Shown in pieces: positions 9,857 to 23,500 of a stretch of 64,000 nucleotides of DNA. The stretch is taken from the NCBI GenBank assembly GCA_951799445.1, contig OX637295.1:12772001-12836000 (forward strand), in the 5' to 3' direction. How positions within the stretch are numbered: position 1 is the stretch's first letter; each line of letters starts with the position of its first letter. The DNA comes from Pseudisothecium myosuroides. Its lineage: Eukaryota; Streptophyta; Bryopsida; Hypnales; Lembophyllaceae. The position numbers and the translations under genes are program-made. The notes under the pieces were generated by a model. The model saw only the letters and a list, made by a program, of their open reading frames with translations. It made no database searches and was not told where the DNA came from.

Positions 9857-12800
9857 TCATTGAAGAGTGAGCTTCATACGTCTCATCCATTCTGTGAAGC
9901 TCAGGTCGTCAGTGGGCACAAAACTGCTCTTCAGACGTGCTCTTTGCTCGGCAGTGAGGACCCGCAACTGAGGAAACCTAGCCTCCTGAAACCACAACAC
10001 CAGGTCAACATGATGATAATCTCCTGGTAGCCCAAAATATCATTTGCCGCTATTGGAAACAATTATGTCCAGTGCCCCATAGAGGCCAATCTGTTTGCCA
10101 GTAATGAAACGAAACGATGATTATATTTTAAGATTCCATTTCAATTACGTTGATCTGAATTTATTTGACATTCATGATTTGTTAAAAACTATTAGAACAT
10201 GCAGCCAAATCATATATGGGCTAGTCCTCTCAATACGGAAAGGAGTGAGACGAATAATTAGGCTTCGAGTTTGGTTTTCAGGACCATTTATTCATCTTTA
10301 AGCCAGAATATTTACCAGATTATTGTTTCCTCAAAAGTAATCATTCAATACTAACAGGATGGGTGTCTACTTCTCAACGGGTCTTTAACTACTATATGTC
10401 TGGACAACAAAAATCCTAAGAGCACTTTACAAAAGCAACAAAACAAAAAACGTAATCATCAACTGACACAGGTGCTACATTTCAACCCTTAAAACATCCC
10501 AAAGACCTTTTCTTGCCACATATTTTCGCTTGTTTATCCGTAATAAGATACTAAAGTATTTGACTATGGTATCATATTCAAGTACACCTTCATACCACAG
10601 TACGCAGTGTACACAAACGGAGCCCTACTTTAATACATGACGTGGATCTAAGACGGTGTTTTTACACACTGCACTAGGGACCTCTAAGAATTAAAACAAT
10701 TCATACACAGAACGGTGGAGAGTTCGACAAATCAGTATTTGAGAAAGGTTTACAAACCTGCTCATAAGGAGGATCTTTGTGTGCGGGTATCAATCTTGAC
10801 TGCAAGTATCGGGCTTGAGAGCTTGCCTCCTATTCCAATTGTTCAAGTGAAAAAATGTCAGATTCCCAAGAGACTGTGGACAAACTTTTGGTGTTCATCT
10901 CAATAAGTTCACAGATTAAGAAATAATATATCGCATTAGTGATGACAATGAAGTTTTCACACATCCTTAAACATGTATAATAATCCAGTGAAATCTCAAA
11001 AGGTTATCAAGCTTTGGGCCAGTTAGTTGACCTTGAACGAAAGCATCCGAGGAGCTGGAAACCGCTGCTCAGTGAGTTCCTGGGCAAGAGTGCGACAAGC
11101 TGCTTGTGCTTCTGCGTTCTTAGCTTCATCCGCCACAACTCTCAAACCCTACACGTAGAGATTAAAACACGGAATATCACCTCGTTGTCACATGTGACTC
11201 ATCTGAGCTTGGAAAACAAAACCACTGTCTATTCATGAATGCACCGACTAGTTCCAGGCACCAAAACATGAAAACCAACGGCTTGGCAACCTTTCAAAAG
11301 TACCCAGGACCGAAGAAAGAACAAGGAGAATCGATTGATCTGTCCGAGGGCTGGAAAAAAACAGACGAATCTAAAATACATTTCTAGAGTTAGTCAACAG
11401 TTTAGGTCTTTCGGGTACGAAATTACTACAGGACGCACACAACAACCAAATTACTCACCGTCCAAATAAAGACATCAGTCCCATGATCCAAAACAATCAC
11501 AGAGTCCGACTGCATAGCCACGTCATGGGCAGGTAACTCCTCGAATGTGCCTGCCTCCCGATGCATGAGCAGCCTCGGGGCCATCATGCGCAATGACAAC
11601 TCAAATCCAGCCTGCACAGTTAAAAATAGGCAACTATCACAAGAAGAACTACGGTACTGACCAGAGCTTGCAGAGCCTAAAGATGGGACAAAATCACCAG
11701 TGAGATGCAATCGAGATGTACCGGTACACACCTAACAAAGGTGCCCAATGAAATTGAAGAAATGAAAACAATCTCATCGTCTGCACCATCTTCAATAACT
11801 GTCTGGCTAGCACGAGCCTTACTTGAAACGTCAATAAGGAAGCACATCAGTACGACAAAATAGAAGTATAAAAACCTCGTGCATACCTGCAAGTAGAGAT
11901 TCCTGTAAACAGCCCTCTCATCTTCATGGCCAACGATGCTGCCCAATAAAGGCCCTCGCTTTAAGTGAAACAAGAGTTCTGGCAATCTTGAAAGGCTTGA
12001 AGGAAATGGCCGAATCTTAGACTTGGCAGTGTTAGTTCCAAGTTTCAAGGCTATGTCTTTAACTCTCTCATCTACTGATTGTCGCATGTCAGCAGCATCT
12101 AGTGCAGTCTTTGCCTCCAAAACCGTCTTCTTTGCTATTAGCACTGCAGCCACCTGCGTTATTACCACAAAACAGACTTTCATGAATCATGATGTCGTGG
12201 CATATGAAAGGTTCCAGTATTGATCTATCTGATACAAAAAATCTCCTTTATAAAAGAACAGAAGTGAGTAAATATCTTGTACAGCTAGCAAAGACATCAG
12301 AATAGCACATAATAAATATGAAACAAAAAGAATCTGATCGATAAGTAGAGTACCTCATCATCTACACTCTGCAAGTAGTTTGACACACTATCTGTCGTCG
12401 GCAACCGTACTGTCACAACCCTAGTCACCTCTGCTTGATGCATACTGGTATATCTCGCAACAATCTGGAAGTACACATGACTATCTTCTAAATCATCTTC
12501 CAATTCCATCACAATTGCAAATGCTTGACAATCTTCAACACTGAGTAAGCGCACAGCTGTAGATGTATCATTTCTAAAATGTTCAGAACTTGCATCTCCA
12601 CGAGCCTCCTCTCCTGGGCCTGTCATTCCACCCAATAACACAATCAATAACATGCGGAGCTGCTAATCGATGAAAATCCCACCTGAAAATCATGATCCAT
12701 GCAATTAAACGCAGTATAAAAGTCAGACGAATAGCTTACCTATCACACGAGTCACTACCACATCATCAGAACAGCGAATCTCCAAAATCCCTCTGAAACC

Positions 12801-15503
12801 TGTAGAGCGCCGAACTGCCCGTTGCAAGTTCGTGCTAAACACGTCCCCAAAATCATCATGCAGTACCAATAGACCCCCCGAGGCATTAACTAGAGGCTGC
12901 AAAGTAGGAATTCGCACAGGACAAGTTCCAGCACAAAAAATATCCACTGCAATGTCCAAGCGACGTGCTTCCAGTCCCAGATGCTCCATGTGTTTGATAG
13001 CTTTTTTCTCCATGTAAGCATAGTTTGGGTGGGTATTAGAGAAAGGAAGGGATCCAGGGCCCAATGTCGTTGGCCCTCCAACACAGAGCAGCACCCGACT
13101 CCTTCCACCCGAACGCTTGGATGTACCCACTGGGAGGTCTGTTGCTGGGCCTTGGATCAGAGCCAGTACCACCTCAACAGCCGTTCCTACGCATCGCTCT
13201 CTCTTCGACTCGACCGAACCACCTCGGTATGGACGTAGAGAAGAGATAATGCTGTGAGCAATAGCAAGACACGCATGAACAGGAGCAAGATACACCCCTG
13301 TTCCATATATAAGCATCTGTTTCAGCTCTTGACTTAAGCTAGAATCACCAGGTAGAACATCTGCTGCAGCCACCTCTGATTCTGACAGGTCAAAAACAGA
13401 TACTGTTCTTCCATATGTAACAATTCCAATCCGTGTTCCTGGATAGAGAGAATCTAAGAATGCATGTAGGGACTCTTGCAACTGCGTCAAATGTTCTTCA
13501 TCAAGGCTATCGTCAATGAGGAGCACAACTGGCGCAGTCATACTGGATTCGGAAACTGACACGAATCCAGGACGTCGAGTTCCTGTATTCACAATCCTTC
13601 AAAATCAACAAAGGAGAACCGTACCTCGAAACAAGTTCATTGCAATGTAGTGCAAAAAGATCACGACCTTAAATTCTGATCTCCAACTTTCATACACAAA
13701 AAGCTGATGAGAGCTGAAGACAGCCATAAAAAGACCTGAATGAATAGTATCAATATGCTAGCCAATGAACCAGCTGTGCGGAAGGACCAAGAAAATACCT
13801 GAATCTACGTAATCAACCACGCTTGTCGCAAGTTCCGGCCAATTCCGCAGTTCATCAATGCTCGGAGCCCTGTATTCGCCGTTGCTGTCATTAGATTTGT
13901 TGCAGAACGTGCAGCTCCAGTGCCCAGTATTCGGTGCAATAGTGCTGTGCTGATTAACATACGCACCGCAATTGTGACAACGGAAGGGCTCATGCATAAT
14001 CACAGGTGGACCTGGTTCTGTCTCTCTACCTGGACAGACCAGAGCTCCGAATCCCAAGCTGGCCGTATTCATGAGCTTTTTCTCATTTAATACCTGAACA
14101 ACAAAAATATAAGGCAAATAATCATGTCAGATCTGCAAGCACACGAATGAACAGAAAAATTGTACTAACCCAAGTGAAGTTCCTGGTTGCTATAAGTGTC
14201 GAGGTCAGCAGCACAATACGAAAGAATTCCCTAAACTAACAACAAAATTCTGTTACAAAATTGTCAACAAATCCAGATATGAAAATCTACACATGCAAAC
14301 CTTTTGAGCTGAAAATAACACGAAGGGCGCAGACGCAGACAAGCTGTACGCATCGAACTCCTCTTCCAATACTCCTGACCGAGAAAAGCCGTTATCAGCT
14401 GGTGGAGCTGATGAATGCGCAGCCAGAGGAATCTCTGCAAAATTGGAAGGCCGCTGTGCATTGAAATCAGGGGGAGCAGGCCGATGCGGGCTACTGAACA
14501 CCGGAGGACCTGGAGGGCCTGCATATTGAGATGGTGTGCCAAAGCTTGGTAACGCACTTCCGCTTCCACTAGGTGGAGGTCCCATCGGAATCACCGGCAT
14601 TGACTGCGCTGTCTGCAATCCAGGAGCCCCAAAGCCTGGATCGCCATTCGCAGTTGGAAACCCTCCTGCACACACTCGAATCTCTTAATTATGAAATTCT
14701 CGACACTAGTATTCCTCACATTTACCACACTACCAATGAATCTACAACACTTGTCACACATTAAACTAAGAGATAGTGAAATGTTGGTGGTAAGATTAAC
14801 GAGGTTCCATTGCAACAAATGATGCAACAAAAGGAGAGACTAGTAGATTAGCGGCCATGGTATCTTCATAAGAACGTGATCAACCCGCGTAGCTCGATAG
14901 GGTTTGAGATTTAAGAAGCTTCACTAATCTACTAATTAACCAAAGTTTCACCAAGTCAACAAACCATTTCAGCTGCCTCTTCACAGCAAATCTGAGTTTG
15001 AGCGAGTTGCAAAGAGGAGCTACAGTTGGATGCGATCGGATCAGAGTAAACCCATGTCTATTTATTTTTTTCATTAGATTACATTAAATCACGCACCTAG
15101 TTAGGTTGGTGAACACCATCACCAAAACCATAGCAACACAAATGAAAAAAGTTGACCAAGTCAACAAACCCAGAACACAATTTCAGCTACCGCTTCACAA
15201 AATCATCTAAACTCCAGCATACTACACTTGAATGCGATCAGATCAGGGTTCACATCGAAGTAAAAAAAAAAAAAAAAAAAATAGCAAGCGCGCACCTGCA
15301 TTAGGTTGACGAAACTCGTGATGATGAGCATGGCCGTCATGAGCATGGGAATGAAACGCAGGGGGAGGCAAAAGCGCGGAGCCTTCCGACTGCGCACGGA
15401 GCAAGGGTAGCGAATCCGCGTACGTCGTCGAAGTCTCCAGCGATGACGATGGGTAGTTCTGATAATTATTATGTGCCTGCCCACCTCCTTGCTGCTGCTC
15501 CAT
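9857..15503 (-). CDS. SEC23: SEC23-family COPII coat protein (divergent plant clade)
   Basis: Ten exons on the minus strand: 15503-15296, 14665-14301, 14093-13799, 13582-12740, 12619-12354, 12153-11887, 11611-11459, 11148-11032, 10829-10758, 9985-9857. All introns are GT-AG and every join keeps frame, giving about 904 aa. In order: a Pro/Gly-rich N-terminus (to about 190); a zinc finger with C230, C233, C252 and C255 (CHNC ... CTFC); a vWA-like trunk from about 305 (APVVLLIDD); a beta-sandwich (about 570-660); a helical region (AAVLIAKK, LLFHLKRGPLLG); and a gelsolin-like C-terminus (DHGTDVFIW, then RFPAPRMLSFK). SEC23 is the Sar1-GAP subunit of the COPII inner coat at ER exit sites. The helical/gelsolin wording resembles the Arabidopsis At4g01810/At2g27460 type rather than canonical SEC23A; that comparison is from memory. 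The start is the first ATG of the exon 1 frame, after a CT/GA-rich leader. It is divergent from WDR3. Confidence 0.9.
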
Positions 15504-15545
15504 CTCTCCCTCTCCCTCTCTCTCTCTCCCTCTCGCTCACCCTGA
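15504..15545 (-). promoter_or_regulatory. GA/CT-rich 5' leader of the SEC23-like gene
   Basis: Directly upstream of the SEC23-like start codon is an uninterrupted (CT)n/(CCCT)n tract on the plus strand, so GA-rich in the transcript. GA-rich leaders are common in plant 5' UTRs. No precise role can be assigned. Confidence 0.4.
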
Positions 15546-15858
15546 AGGAATTCCGAACTCCCAAGGGGTCCAATCTGCTGTCACCGATCTAAACAGGCTC
15601 GCCTCTTCACCTCCATCCCCCGGACGAACTGCGCCTGAAAGCTCGCAACTCCGTCAGTCTACCAAAACGGAGCAAAAGAGGGAAATTTGGGAGAGGAGGT
15701 CCAAGCCAAGCTCATTTCGCGCACGCGAAGGGTGTGTGTGACGACGAGTGACGACGTGCGAGAGCGGCCCAGGGAGGGAGCGACTCACGAGGACCGGGAG
15801 ATTTTAGGTCAAAGGGACGCCGGGAAGAGCAAGGAAGGATTGAAATCGTAATAACAAA

Positions 15859-15945
15859 TGACGTCGGAGGTGGGTGGGTATTGGGTGGGGGGAAGGTGAC
15901 GTGGAGGGTTCGGGTTGGTGGTTACCGTCGATTGTTCTGACGTGG
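15859..15945. promoter_or_regulatory. Cluster of three TGACGT motifs upstream of SEC23
   Basis: TGACGTCG at 15859-15866, TGACGTGG at 15897-15904 and TGACGTGG at 15938-15945 lie within 90 bp, about 360-440 bp upstream of the SEC23-like start. TGACGTG(G/A) is the UPRE-type site bound by XBP1/ATF6-class and plant bZIP60/bZIP17/28 factors in the unfolded-protein response, which commonly induces COPII genes. Function here is inferred from motif and gene identity. Confidence 0.45.
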
Positions 15946-16019
15946 CGTTAACCAGTAGCAGGTAAGTTAGATCCCCTTGTTGGTGTACTGTAGAGTACAC
16001 GAAGACGGTTTGCATTTGG

Positions 16020-17360
16020 CGGTATGTGCACCTATAAGCGTCACTCTCCTACTTGAAATCTTGGACAAATGTAGATAGGTGTTACAAGTAGGAGAGTGTC
16101 ATTTTAAGGTGCACATAACTATTACACTCCATATTAATTTTGTATGCAAAATTTTGGCAACGAAGACAAATTTCAGTAGGAAGATTTATTTTTTCAATCA
16201 TTTTACATGGTTTGAAAGAAAGTTTGTTATTATTGTTATGAGAAGAATGACAATATCAATTAAATTAGATGAATTATTCAAAATTGAATGAGTGAAATAC
16301 AAAGTGATGATGACAAAAGTGACTTCTATCCAAGAATGGTTATTTGATGGACATTGTTGTTGTTACTTGAGATAATTTTTTTTAAAATAGTTAGTAGTGA
16401 ACAAGATCATACATTCAAATTCTTGAAAAGAAGATTTCAAGAAACAAATCTGTATGAATTTTGAGAAAAACAATTTAGAAGTGACTTTAACTTTATGAAT
16501 ATAGTTGCCATTGTGAACATTAAATGTCCACTAGATGACAAAGAATCCTTGCATGTAAGACCAAAGTGTAGGTGTTCACCCTTGAAATTTTGTGCAAAAA
16601 AAGGAGGTCTTGCACAATAATTTGACCTCCAATGAATGTTGCTTCTTTAAAGTAGATGATGATTCATACTATACCCCAAAGATGCTTTCTTCAATGACTA
16701 GCCTATCTTTGCAAGATTAAAGGGAGACAATCCTTGCTCATTCAAATTTAAACAAAAATATAATAGATATCTTCTATTGTAATGACTTAAGTGGAGCTCA
16801 ATGTATCAAGAATTAAAACAACAAAACCCTTAAACACATAATCAAAACAATTTTTGAAATTCTCTACATAATTAGCTTCAACCTTATTGTGTAGATTTTC
16901 TTATACTAAACACACTTGATCAAAAAGCTCATGTGCAAAGATTCCACTACTTTCAGTGAGACATATAAGTATGAAAATTTGCTTCCTATTTTGGAGTGAT
17001 TAGTTTTGAATTTCACAATTCCTTGAAGCAGATTTAGATTCCCAAATCCAAATATAAATTCAAAAAAATTCAAAAAATAATCGTGCACAGTAAGTAATTA
17101 GATTCCTCTATTCTAGTAAAAATTTATAATCCGGATTAGCATTTTTTTATTCAATTAGTGCAGGTAGCACTAAATATCATTATTAGGTGTAGTGTCTCGG
17201 GCAAGCTTTTGATTCAAATTTTTGCACCTGCCCGCTCTAACTCATCATATCCATAGGCTTAAACCCCAGCGGCAGACCGCGGCAGATCGCGGCGACTCCC
17301 GTCACTCGTGTTTTGGAGCCTCTCTAATCTTCATTTTCCTTACATGTCCGGGATCTCAAC
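16020..17360. other. Intergenic DNA between the SEC23-like and WDR3 genes
   Basis: No gene seen. About 16530-16680 is a fragment related to the element at 8958-9561. About 17145-17200 carries a solo end of the family B MITE ('taattagtgcaggtagcac', 'taaatatcattatta'). An inverted 'tcctacttg' pair lies near 16047-16092. Confidence 0.5.
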
Positions 17361-17374
17361 AGGGTTACAGGGTT

Positions 17375-17459
17375 TAGGGTTTAAGGCGCTCTAGGCATCG
17401 CAATTGCAGCGTATCTGCAGCCATGGCGATCAGGAGGGGTTCAGGAGGGTTTAGGGTTT
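17375..17459 (+). promoter_or_regulatory. Two telo-boxes upstream of WDR3
   Basis: TAGGGTTT (complement AAACCCTA, the plant telo-box) occurs at 17375-17382 and 17452-17459, each inside GGGTTTAGGGTTTA. Telo-boxes are enriched near start sites of plant ribosomal-protein and ribosome-biogenesis genes, which fits the role of WDR3. The second box lies only about 50 bp before the start codon and overlaps a 12-codon upstream frame (17423-17461, MAIRRGSGGFRV). Confidence 0.55.
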
Positions 17460-17509
17460 AAGGTCCCCGTGGTTTTCCCAGTGTCCAGACCTTCTTCTCC
17501 CTCGCAGCG

Positions 17510-20500
17510 ATGGTGAAGGCTTATCTCCGCTATGAGGAAGCCGCCGCCTTCGGCTTGGTGGCCTCGGGCGAGGCGCGCGTGTGCTTCGACCAGTCGGGCA
17601 AATTGCTGCTGGCCGGTGCGTTGGAGCAGTTTCTTGTGTGGAATGTGAAGCAAGGGCGATGCGTCAACCAGCTTGTGCCTTCCGGAGAAGCGCAGCGTCC
17701 CGCTGTCACGGCCGTCGCGTCTGTGCCTTCTTCGGCTTCATTGGTGAGTGAACTCGTGGTTTTTGGAACGACTGTTCTATTGAATCCTCAACCCTCAACC
17801 CTGAACTCTTGAATTCATCCGGAGGAAACGATTGTGAGTGCAGTCTACTGCTTTGTACAATAGTTTGCAGAATGAATGAGTGTGTGGGACTTATGTTTTT
17901 TTCAATATTTTGTTGTTGGTGAGAGAGATGAATTGGACTCGGTTTGAATGAGAAACAAGGGGAGTGATGGTCGCCAAGCATTTGCTCTCTTAGTGAACCG
18001 TAAACCCTATTATCTTTCCTTGCACCCAGAGAGAAAAACTCTATGAGTGGAGTCTATATTGTTTGCTGAACAAGATCTGCACAATCATTGTGTTTGTGAG
18101 GCTGCTATTTCATCAGAGGCTTCTTCAGATGGGGTATTTAGCTCTTGCTGTTCGTTTGTCGTCGTCTGCCTTGATTTCCAGTGCTGAATTGTTCATGGTT
18201 TCGGTGAGGATAGTTCTTCAAAAGCATCCTTTCTTCTTTTCATCAACCTGTTCCTCAGGTTGTTCTTCTCAGTCTTTGTACAATGAACGAAGTGTGGGAT
18301 TCTCTATGAGTGCAGCCTTTTGCTTTGCACTATAAGGTTTGCACAATGAATTAGTTTGTGAGATTTCGGTTATTAATCAATGGCTCCTTCAGATGGGGTA
18401 TTTAGCTCTGTTCTCATCTGTCTTTTCTTGTCAAACTTCTCCAGAATTCGTAATTTCCAATTTCAGACTAGGGTTAGGTCAGGTCTTCAGAGGCATTGAT
18501 GTTTTCCTTCCTTTCATCAACTTATCCTTGTACAATGAATGCATTCTAGACACTTGTCCATCGATGGTCATTCACAGCATCACTTCTGGTGTAGGTCGCT
18601 GTGGGATACAAGGATGGGACGATTCGCGTTTGGGATACTGTCAAAGGCACTTGCGAGATGGTTCTTACGGGACACAAAGGGGCGGTCACAGCTATGTCGT
18701 TCAACAAGACGGGGGCTTTGTTGGCTTCCGGGAGCACGGACACCGACATCATTGTGTGGGATGCTGTGGCGGAGACTGGTCTCTACCGTCTGAAAGGTCA
18801 CCGTGATCAGGTCTCTACATTTGCAGCGATTCGTGTAATGAATTCATGGCACATCTGTATTATGAGTTGAAATTGTAATGGTAGTATGGTTCTGCCTAGC
18901 TCGTGTATTATTGATAAAGGAATTGTCTGGAGCTTAATGGACAGGTGACGGATCTCGTTTTCTTGGAGACGACCAAGAAGCTTGTGAGCAGTTGCAAGGA
19001 CACGCACGTTCGTGTGTGGGATTTGGACACTCAAAGCTGTGTTCAAAGGATTGTGAGTCACCGCAGTGCAGTCTGGGCTTTGGATGTCGACCCCTTGGAA
19101 CGTCATCTTGTCACAGGATCGGCAGATGCTGAGCTTCGAGTGTTTACAATCACTAAGAATGAGGTAGGTTGTATTGACACTTGTGAATGCTCTGGTATTA
19201 TACTCTTGAAAACAGCATAACGTTCTACCTGAACTCCCTTGGAATCAAGGAAAGTGAACCAAGAAAAGGAATCCAGATTCTTGTTGTGCTCATGCTATGT
19301 TAGCAAGGGGCGGGTGTGGCCCACTTCAGAATTATTTAGTGCCTTTTTTCTTTTTCTTGGCACATCCGGCATTAGTATTTAATGCCTTTCATCTACTGTT
19401 GTCTTTGGTTTGCATGTTTGCATGTGGGCTTTTGTGTAATGATTGCCTGGCAGTGGAATAAACTGCTTCACTAGGGGGCCAGCTCTTCAATAATTTAGTG
19501 TTCCTGATTCTTTCCTAGAGAGGGTGCAAGCCGTATACGACTCTAAAACTTTATGGATTTCTACTGTTAAGGATGGAGTTTTGCATTGAATAGAGCATGA
19601 ATAGAGCGTTGAATAGAGCATGCATAAATATTCAGGATGCGCAAAAGGAGGTGCATGCGGTGTCCGAGGAAACCGAGCTTCCAGAGATTCCCAACGGTGA
19701 AACTAAGGAGGCACCGAGAAGCAAGTGGGACATTTTGATTCCTCTTGGGAGCATCAAGCGTCAGAGCACAGATCGGGTGTCAGTTTTGAAGTTCAATCAC
19801 AATGGTTCCCTACTAGGGTGCCAAGCTGCTGGCAAAACGATTGATTTATATCGGGTTCGTGATGAGTCTGAAGCCTTAAAGAAGGCCAAACGGCGAAAGA
19901 AACGTAGCCGAGAGAAAGCTGCTAAGAAAGGAGAGCCAGTGGAAAACCAACCTGACGAAGATATGGCCGATGTTACTGAAAATTTATCAGCCTCAGACGA
20001 GTTTCAGTTGCTACAAACAGTTAGGTTAAAACAAAAGATTTCATCCTTCTCGTTTTGTCCTGCGGAGCCCAGGAAAGGCACTTTAGGTTCTATTGGCTTA
20101 GCGCTGCATAATAACAGCTTAGAAGTTTATGAGGTCCAGGAGGAGTCCACTTCTCGAGTGCATTCGATTGAGCTTTCCGGTCATCGGTCGGATGTACGAG
20201 TGGCAGCCTTGAGCGCAGATAGTACTACCCTCATGACTGCAAGTCACAATGCAGTTAAAATCTGGAATCCTAGATCAGGTGTTTGTCTTCGAACGATAGA
20301 GTCTGGTTATGGTCTTTCTGGCACAATTGTTCCCGGAAATCGACAAGCAATCTTAGGTACCAAGGTTGGCGGCATAGAGATTTTCGACATAGCAGGTGCT
20401 GAACGGACTCAAGTCTTGGAAGCCCATGGGGGTGCTGTATGGTCATTAGCACCCATGCCAGATGGTTCAGGTTTCGTTAGTGGGAGTGCTGACAAGAATG

Positions 20501-23500
20501 TTAAATTCTGGGACTACGAGCTTGTGCAAGGGGGTGACAAGGTGAGAGTCATATTTATCTCGAATTTTCTGCTTTGTGTTGATGCTCGGATGAACATACA
20601 AAGATTCTCTATTTTTAGCTAGTATTTTTAGCTAGCCTCTAAAGTCTAATACGGTGTTTTTAAGCAGGTGGGAATTAAGCAGTTGAATATACGCAACACT
20701 CGGACATTGCAAATGGCAGATGACGTACTGTGTGTGCGCATCAGTCCCGATGCTAGATACATTGCTGTTGCTCTTCTTGACTCTACAATTAAGGTACTAG
20801 ATTGGGTTGTATTGGTATCACTTCTGAGCTTTTTATCTTGCTCAATGACTCCTTAGAAACATGTCCATTTTAGTATCTCAGGATTATATATCTGCTCAGT
20901 TTCTTTGCTCCTTTATCACGTCGTGGAGAATGGTCGGTGGTAGTACTTCAAATATTTTATTATAATTCTAAATTTTGTTTGGCTTCGTGAACTGCAGATA
21001 TTTTTTACAGACACTTTAAAGTTTTTTGTGTCACTCTATGGCCACAAGCTACCAGTTCTATCGATGGACATCTCTTCAGATGGGGCCTTACTTGCCAGTG
21101 GATCTGCTGATAAGAATGTCAAGATCTGGGGCATGGATTTTGGTGATTGCCGGAAATCTCTCTTTGCTCACGGTGACAGGTTTTGCATTCTCAACCAACC
21201 ATTCTCCTAGTTTGAATTGTAAATGTGAGCAAAAACTGCATTAGAACCACTCAAGGTAGGACGGTAGGGGCGCTTGAGGACTGCGTAGACCAAGTAGTTG
21301 CCGAGGTTAAGTTGATTGCTTTGCGTTTACCAAGAGATAGATGCTAGTATTGATCATCTTTGTGTTATTTATGCTGGAGTACGCAGAATCCATTAAGCGA
21401 TTTGCCTAATTTTAGCCTCTTATACCGAATGCTATTGAGTTTTTGTTCCCCTTTTTTGGCAGTGTAATGGCAGTTCAATTTGTGCCAAAGACCCACTACA
21501 TGTTCAGTGTTGGAAAGGATGGAGTTGTGAAGTATTGGGACGCAGATAAATTTGAACTTCTGCTTACACTGGAAGGGCATCATGCGGAAGTGTGGTGTCT
21601 CGCTGTCAGTCCTCATGGTGACTTTTTGGTTACTGGTTCCCATGATCGTTCGATTAGACGGTGGGACCGCACGGAGGAACCCTTTTTTATTGAGGTTTGC
21701 TCTGCACTTTCTCGCTCTCTAGAACTAGTGCCACAATCCAAGAATGTTCAGACGCGATCATAACCGATACTCTTTCTTGAAACTTATTGTCGGGCATAAA
21801 AAATTTAGGAGCGATGGATTATTGGAGCCTTTTCCTTACTATTGTTTTTGGGGTTCCTTCGTAATGCTCAACAGTCTGTGTCATGATCGGTGCATTTGCT
21901 TATTCCGAAAGCAGTGGAGCACTTTGCCTGATCAGTTAGAAGCTGAATTTGTTGGCTATTGTTTTGTGTAGGAGGAAAGAGAAAAGAGGCTGGAGACCAT
22001 GTTTGAGGCAACAGATAATAATAGAGATGAAGGACCTGAGCTTGGTGTGGAAGTTGGTAGCAAGCGTACTCAGGAAACTCTGTCTGCCGCTGATTCTATT
22101 ATCGAAGCCGTGGACATGGCCGACTCTGAAATTGAACGATTACGTCTTCATAAGGTGTGCACTCATGTGTTGTGTGTCTTGACTCTGCCAAATTTTTGTT
22201 GTCTTGAAGAATTTGAGAGTTCGCTTTAGACGCCGTGTTAGCCCCGAAAGTGCCCAAGCCAAAAATTGAAACTCCACTTTGGAAGCTAATAGTCGATTAT
22301 CGTAACTTTCAAAACAGACTTTTCGTTCAAAAATGTAGGCTATAATTCCTCTTTCTATTGGTACATCCGTGAAGCTTTCTAAGTGATTTGTCTCTACGCC
22401 TATTGATATGGAAGCGACCACTTTTGACCATTTGGACACGAAGGGTTAAAGCTTTGAACATGACCAGGACTGTCTGTACTATGAATGAAGCTGCTAATGT
22501 AGGCTAATCTAGGTGAATTAATACTGTCAGCTGTTGTCTGAAGTGATAATCTTTGTGAAATCTCTGGATATATTGTTGATGTTTGCTGTAGCAATAGTTG
22601 CATCGTGCGTGAGCTGATAATGTGTTATGGTATGTGTTGCAGGAGTCCAATAATGATAAAGAAGATACATTTCAACCCAATGTGTTAATGTTGGGACTGT
22701 CTCCTGAAGCCTACGTACTGCGGGCCATTTCAAGCGTTCGGCCTAGTGACCTTGAACAAGCACTTCTGGTATGCTATGGTTTATGCTTAGTTTGAAATTC
22801 ATCTTTTTGAAGTTGATGTCCTATACGGAACAGCCTGATTGTTTGAGTTTGCAAGTAATGCAGTTCCTTCATTGCACTACCTCTTCAGTATGCTCCACTG
22901 AAGCTGACTTGGTTTGATGGACAGTCGTTACCGTTCAGCGATGCTTTGAAGTTGCTGACCTACACGCAAGGATGGATTGGTTCGGGCTCTCAGGTACGAG
23001 AGTGTGCAGCTTAAGCTCTATACGATTCGTGGTTTTAGATTGACCGATTTTAATGGTTCTACTATGAGAAATGTAATTCGGATTTGATGGATCTCTTGAT
23101 TTATTGAAGCTCTGGCAAATGGTTTTGGCAGGTGGAGCTTGTATGTCGAGTTGTTGTTATGCTTGTTAGAATCCACCATTCACAGCTCACTGCCACTTCA
23201 TCAGCCCGCGCCACCTTAACCTCTCTCCATCCTGTAATTCATGCTGGTGTGCAGGTCTGTCATCATTCTTCCCTCTACCAAAATTATTAATCCAGAATTT
23301 TGTTGTTAAAAGTGAGACTGAATTGAATGAGATTCCTATGCAGAAATTGAAGGATGTCCTTGGATACAATTCAGCTGGCATGGGGCTTGTACAGGTGCAC
23401 TTCTTACTCTGGGACCAACGTACTCATGGCATGTCTGAAGTACACGCCCAGTTTTTTGTTAAATATGCAACAAGATATTAGAAAATTGGGGATGGTGTCT

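Noticed and set aside
11732..11817. Treating this segment as a constitutive SEC23 exon
   Set aside because: Using the best donor (11731) breaks frame with the next exon, and homology joins RNLYLQ directly to AGFELSLRMM. Kept only as a possible cassette exon.
22864..22924. Starting WDR3 exon 10 at the acceptors before 22864 or 22889
   Set aside because: 22864 shifts the frame. 22889 keeps frame but inserts 12 residues where plant WDR3 has none; the acceptor at 22924 gives the conserved [11 protein letters not shown] join.
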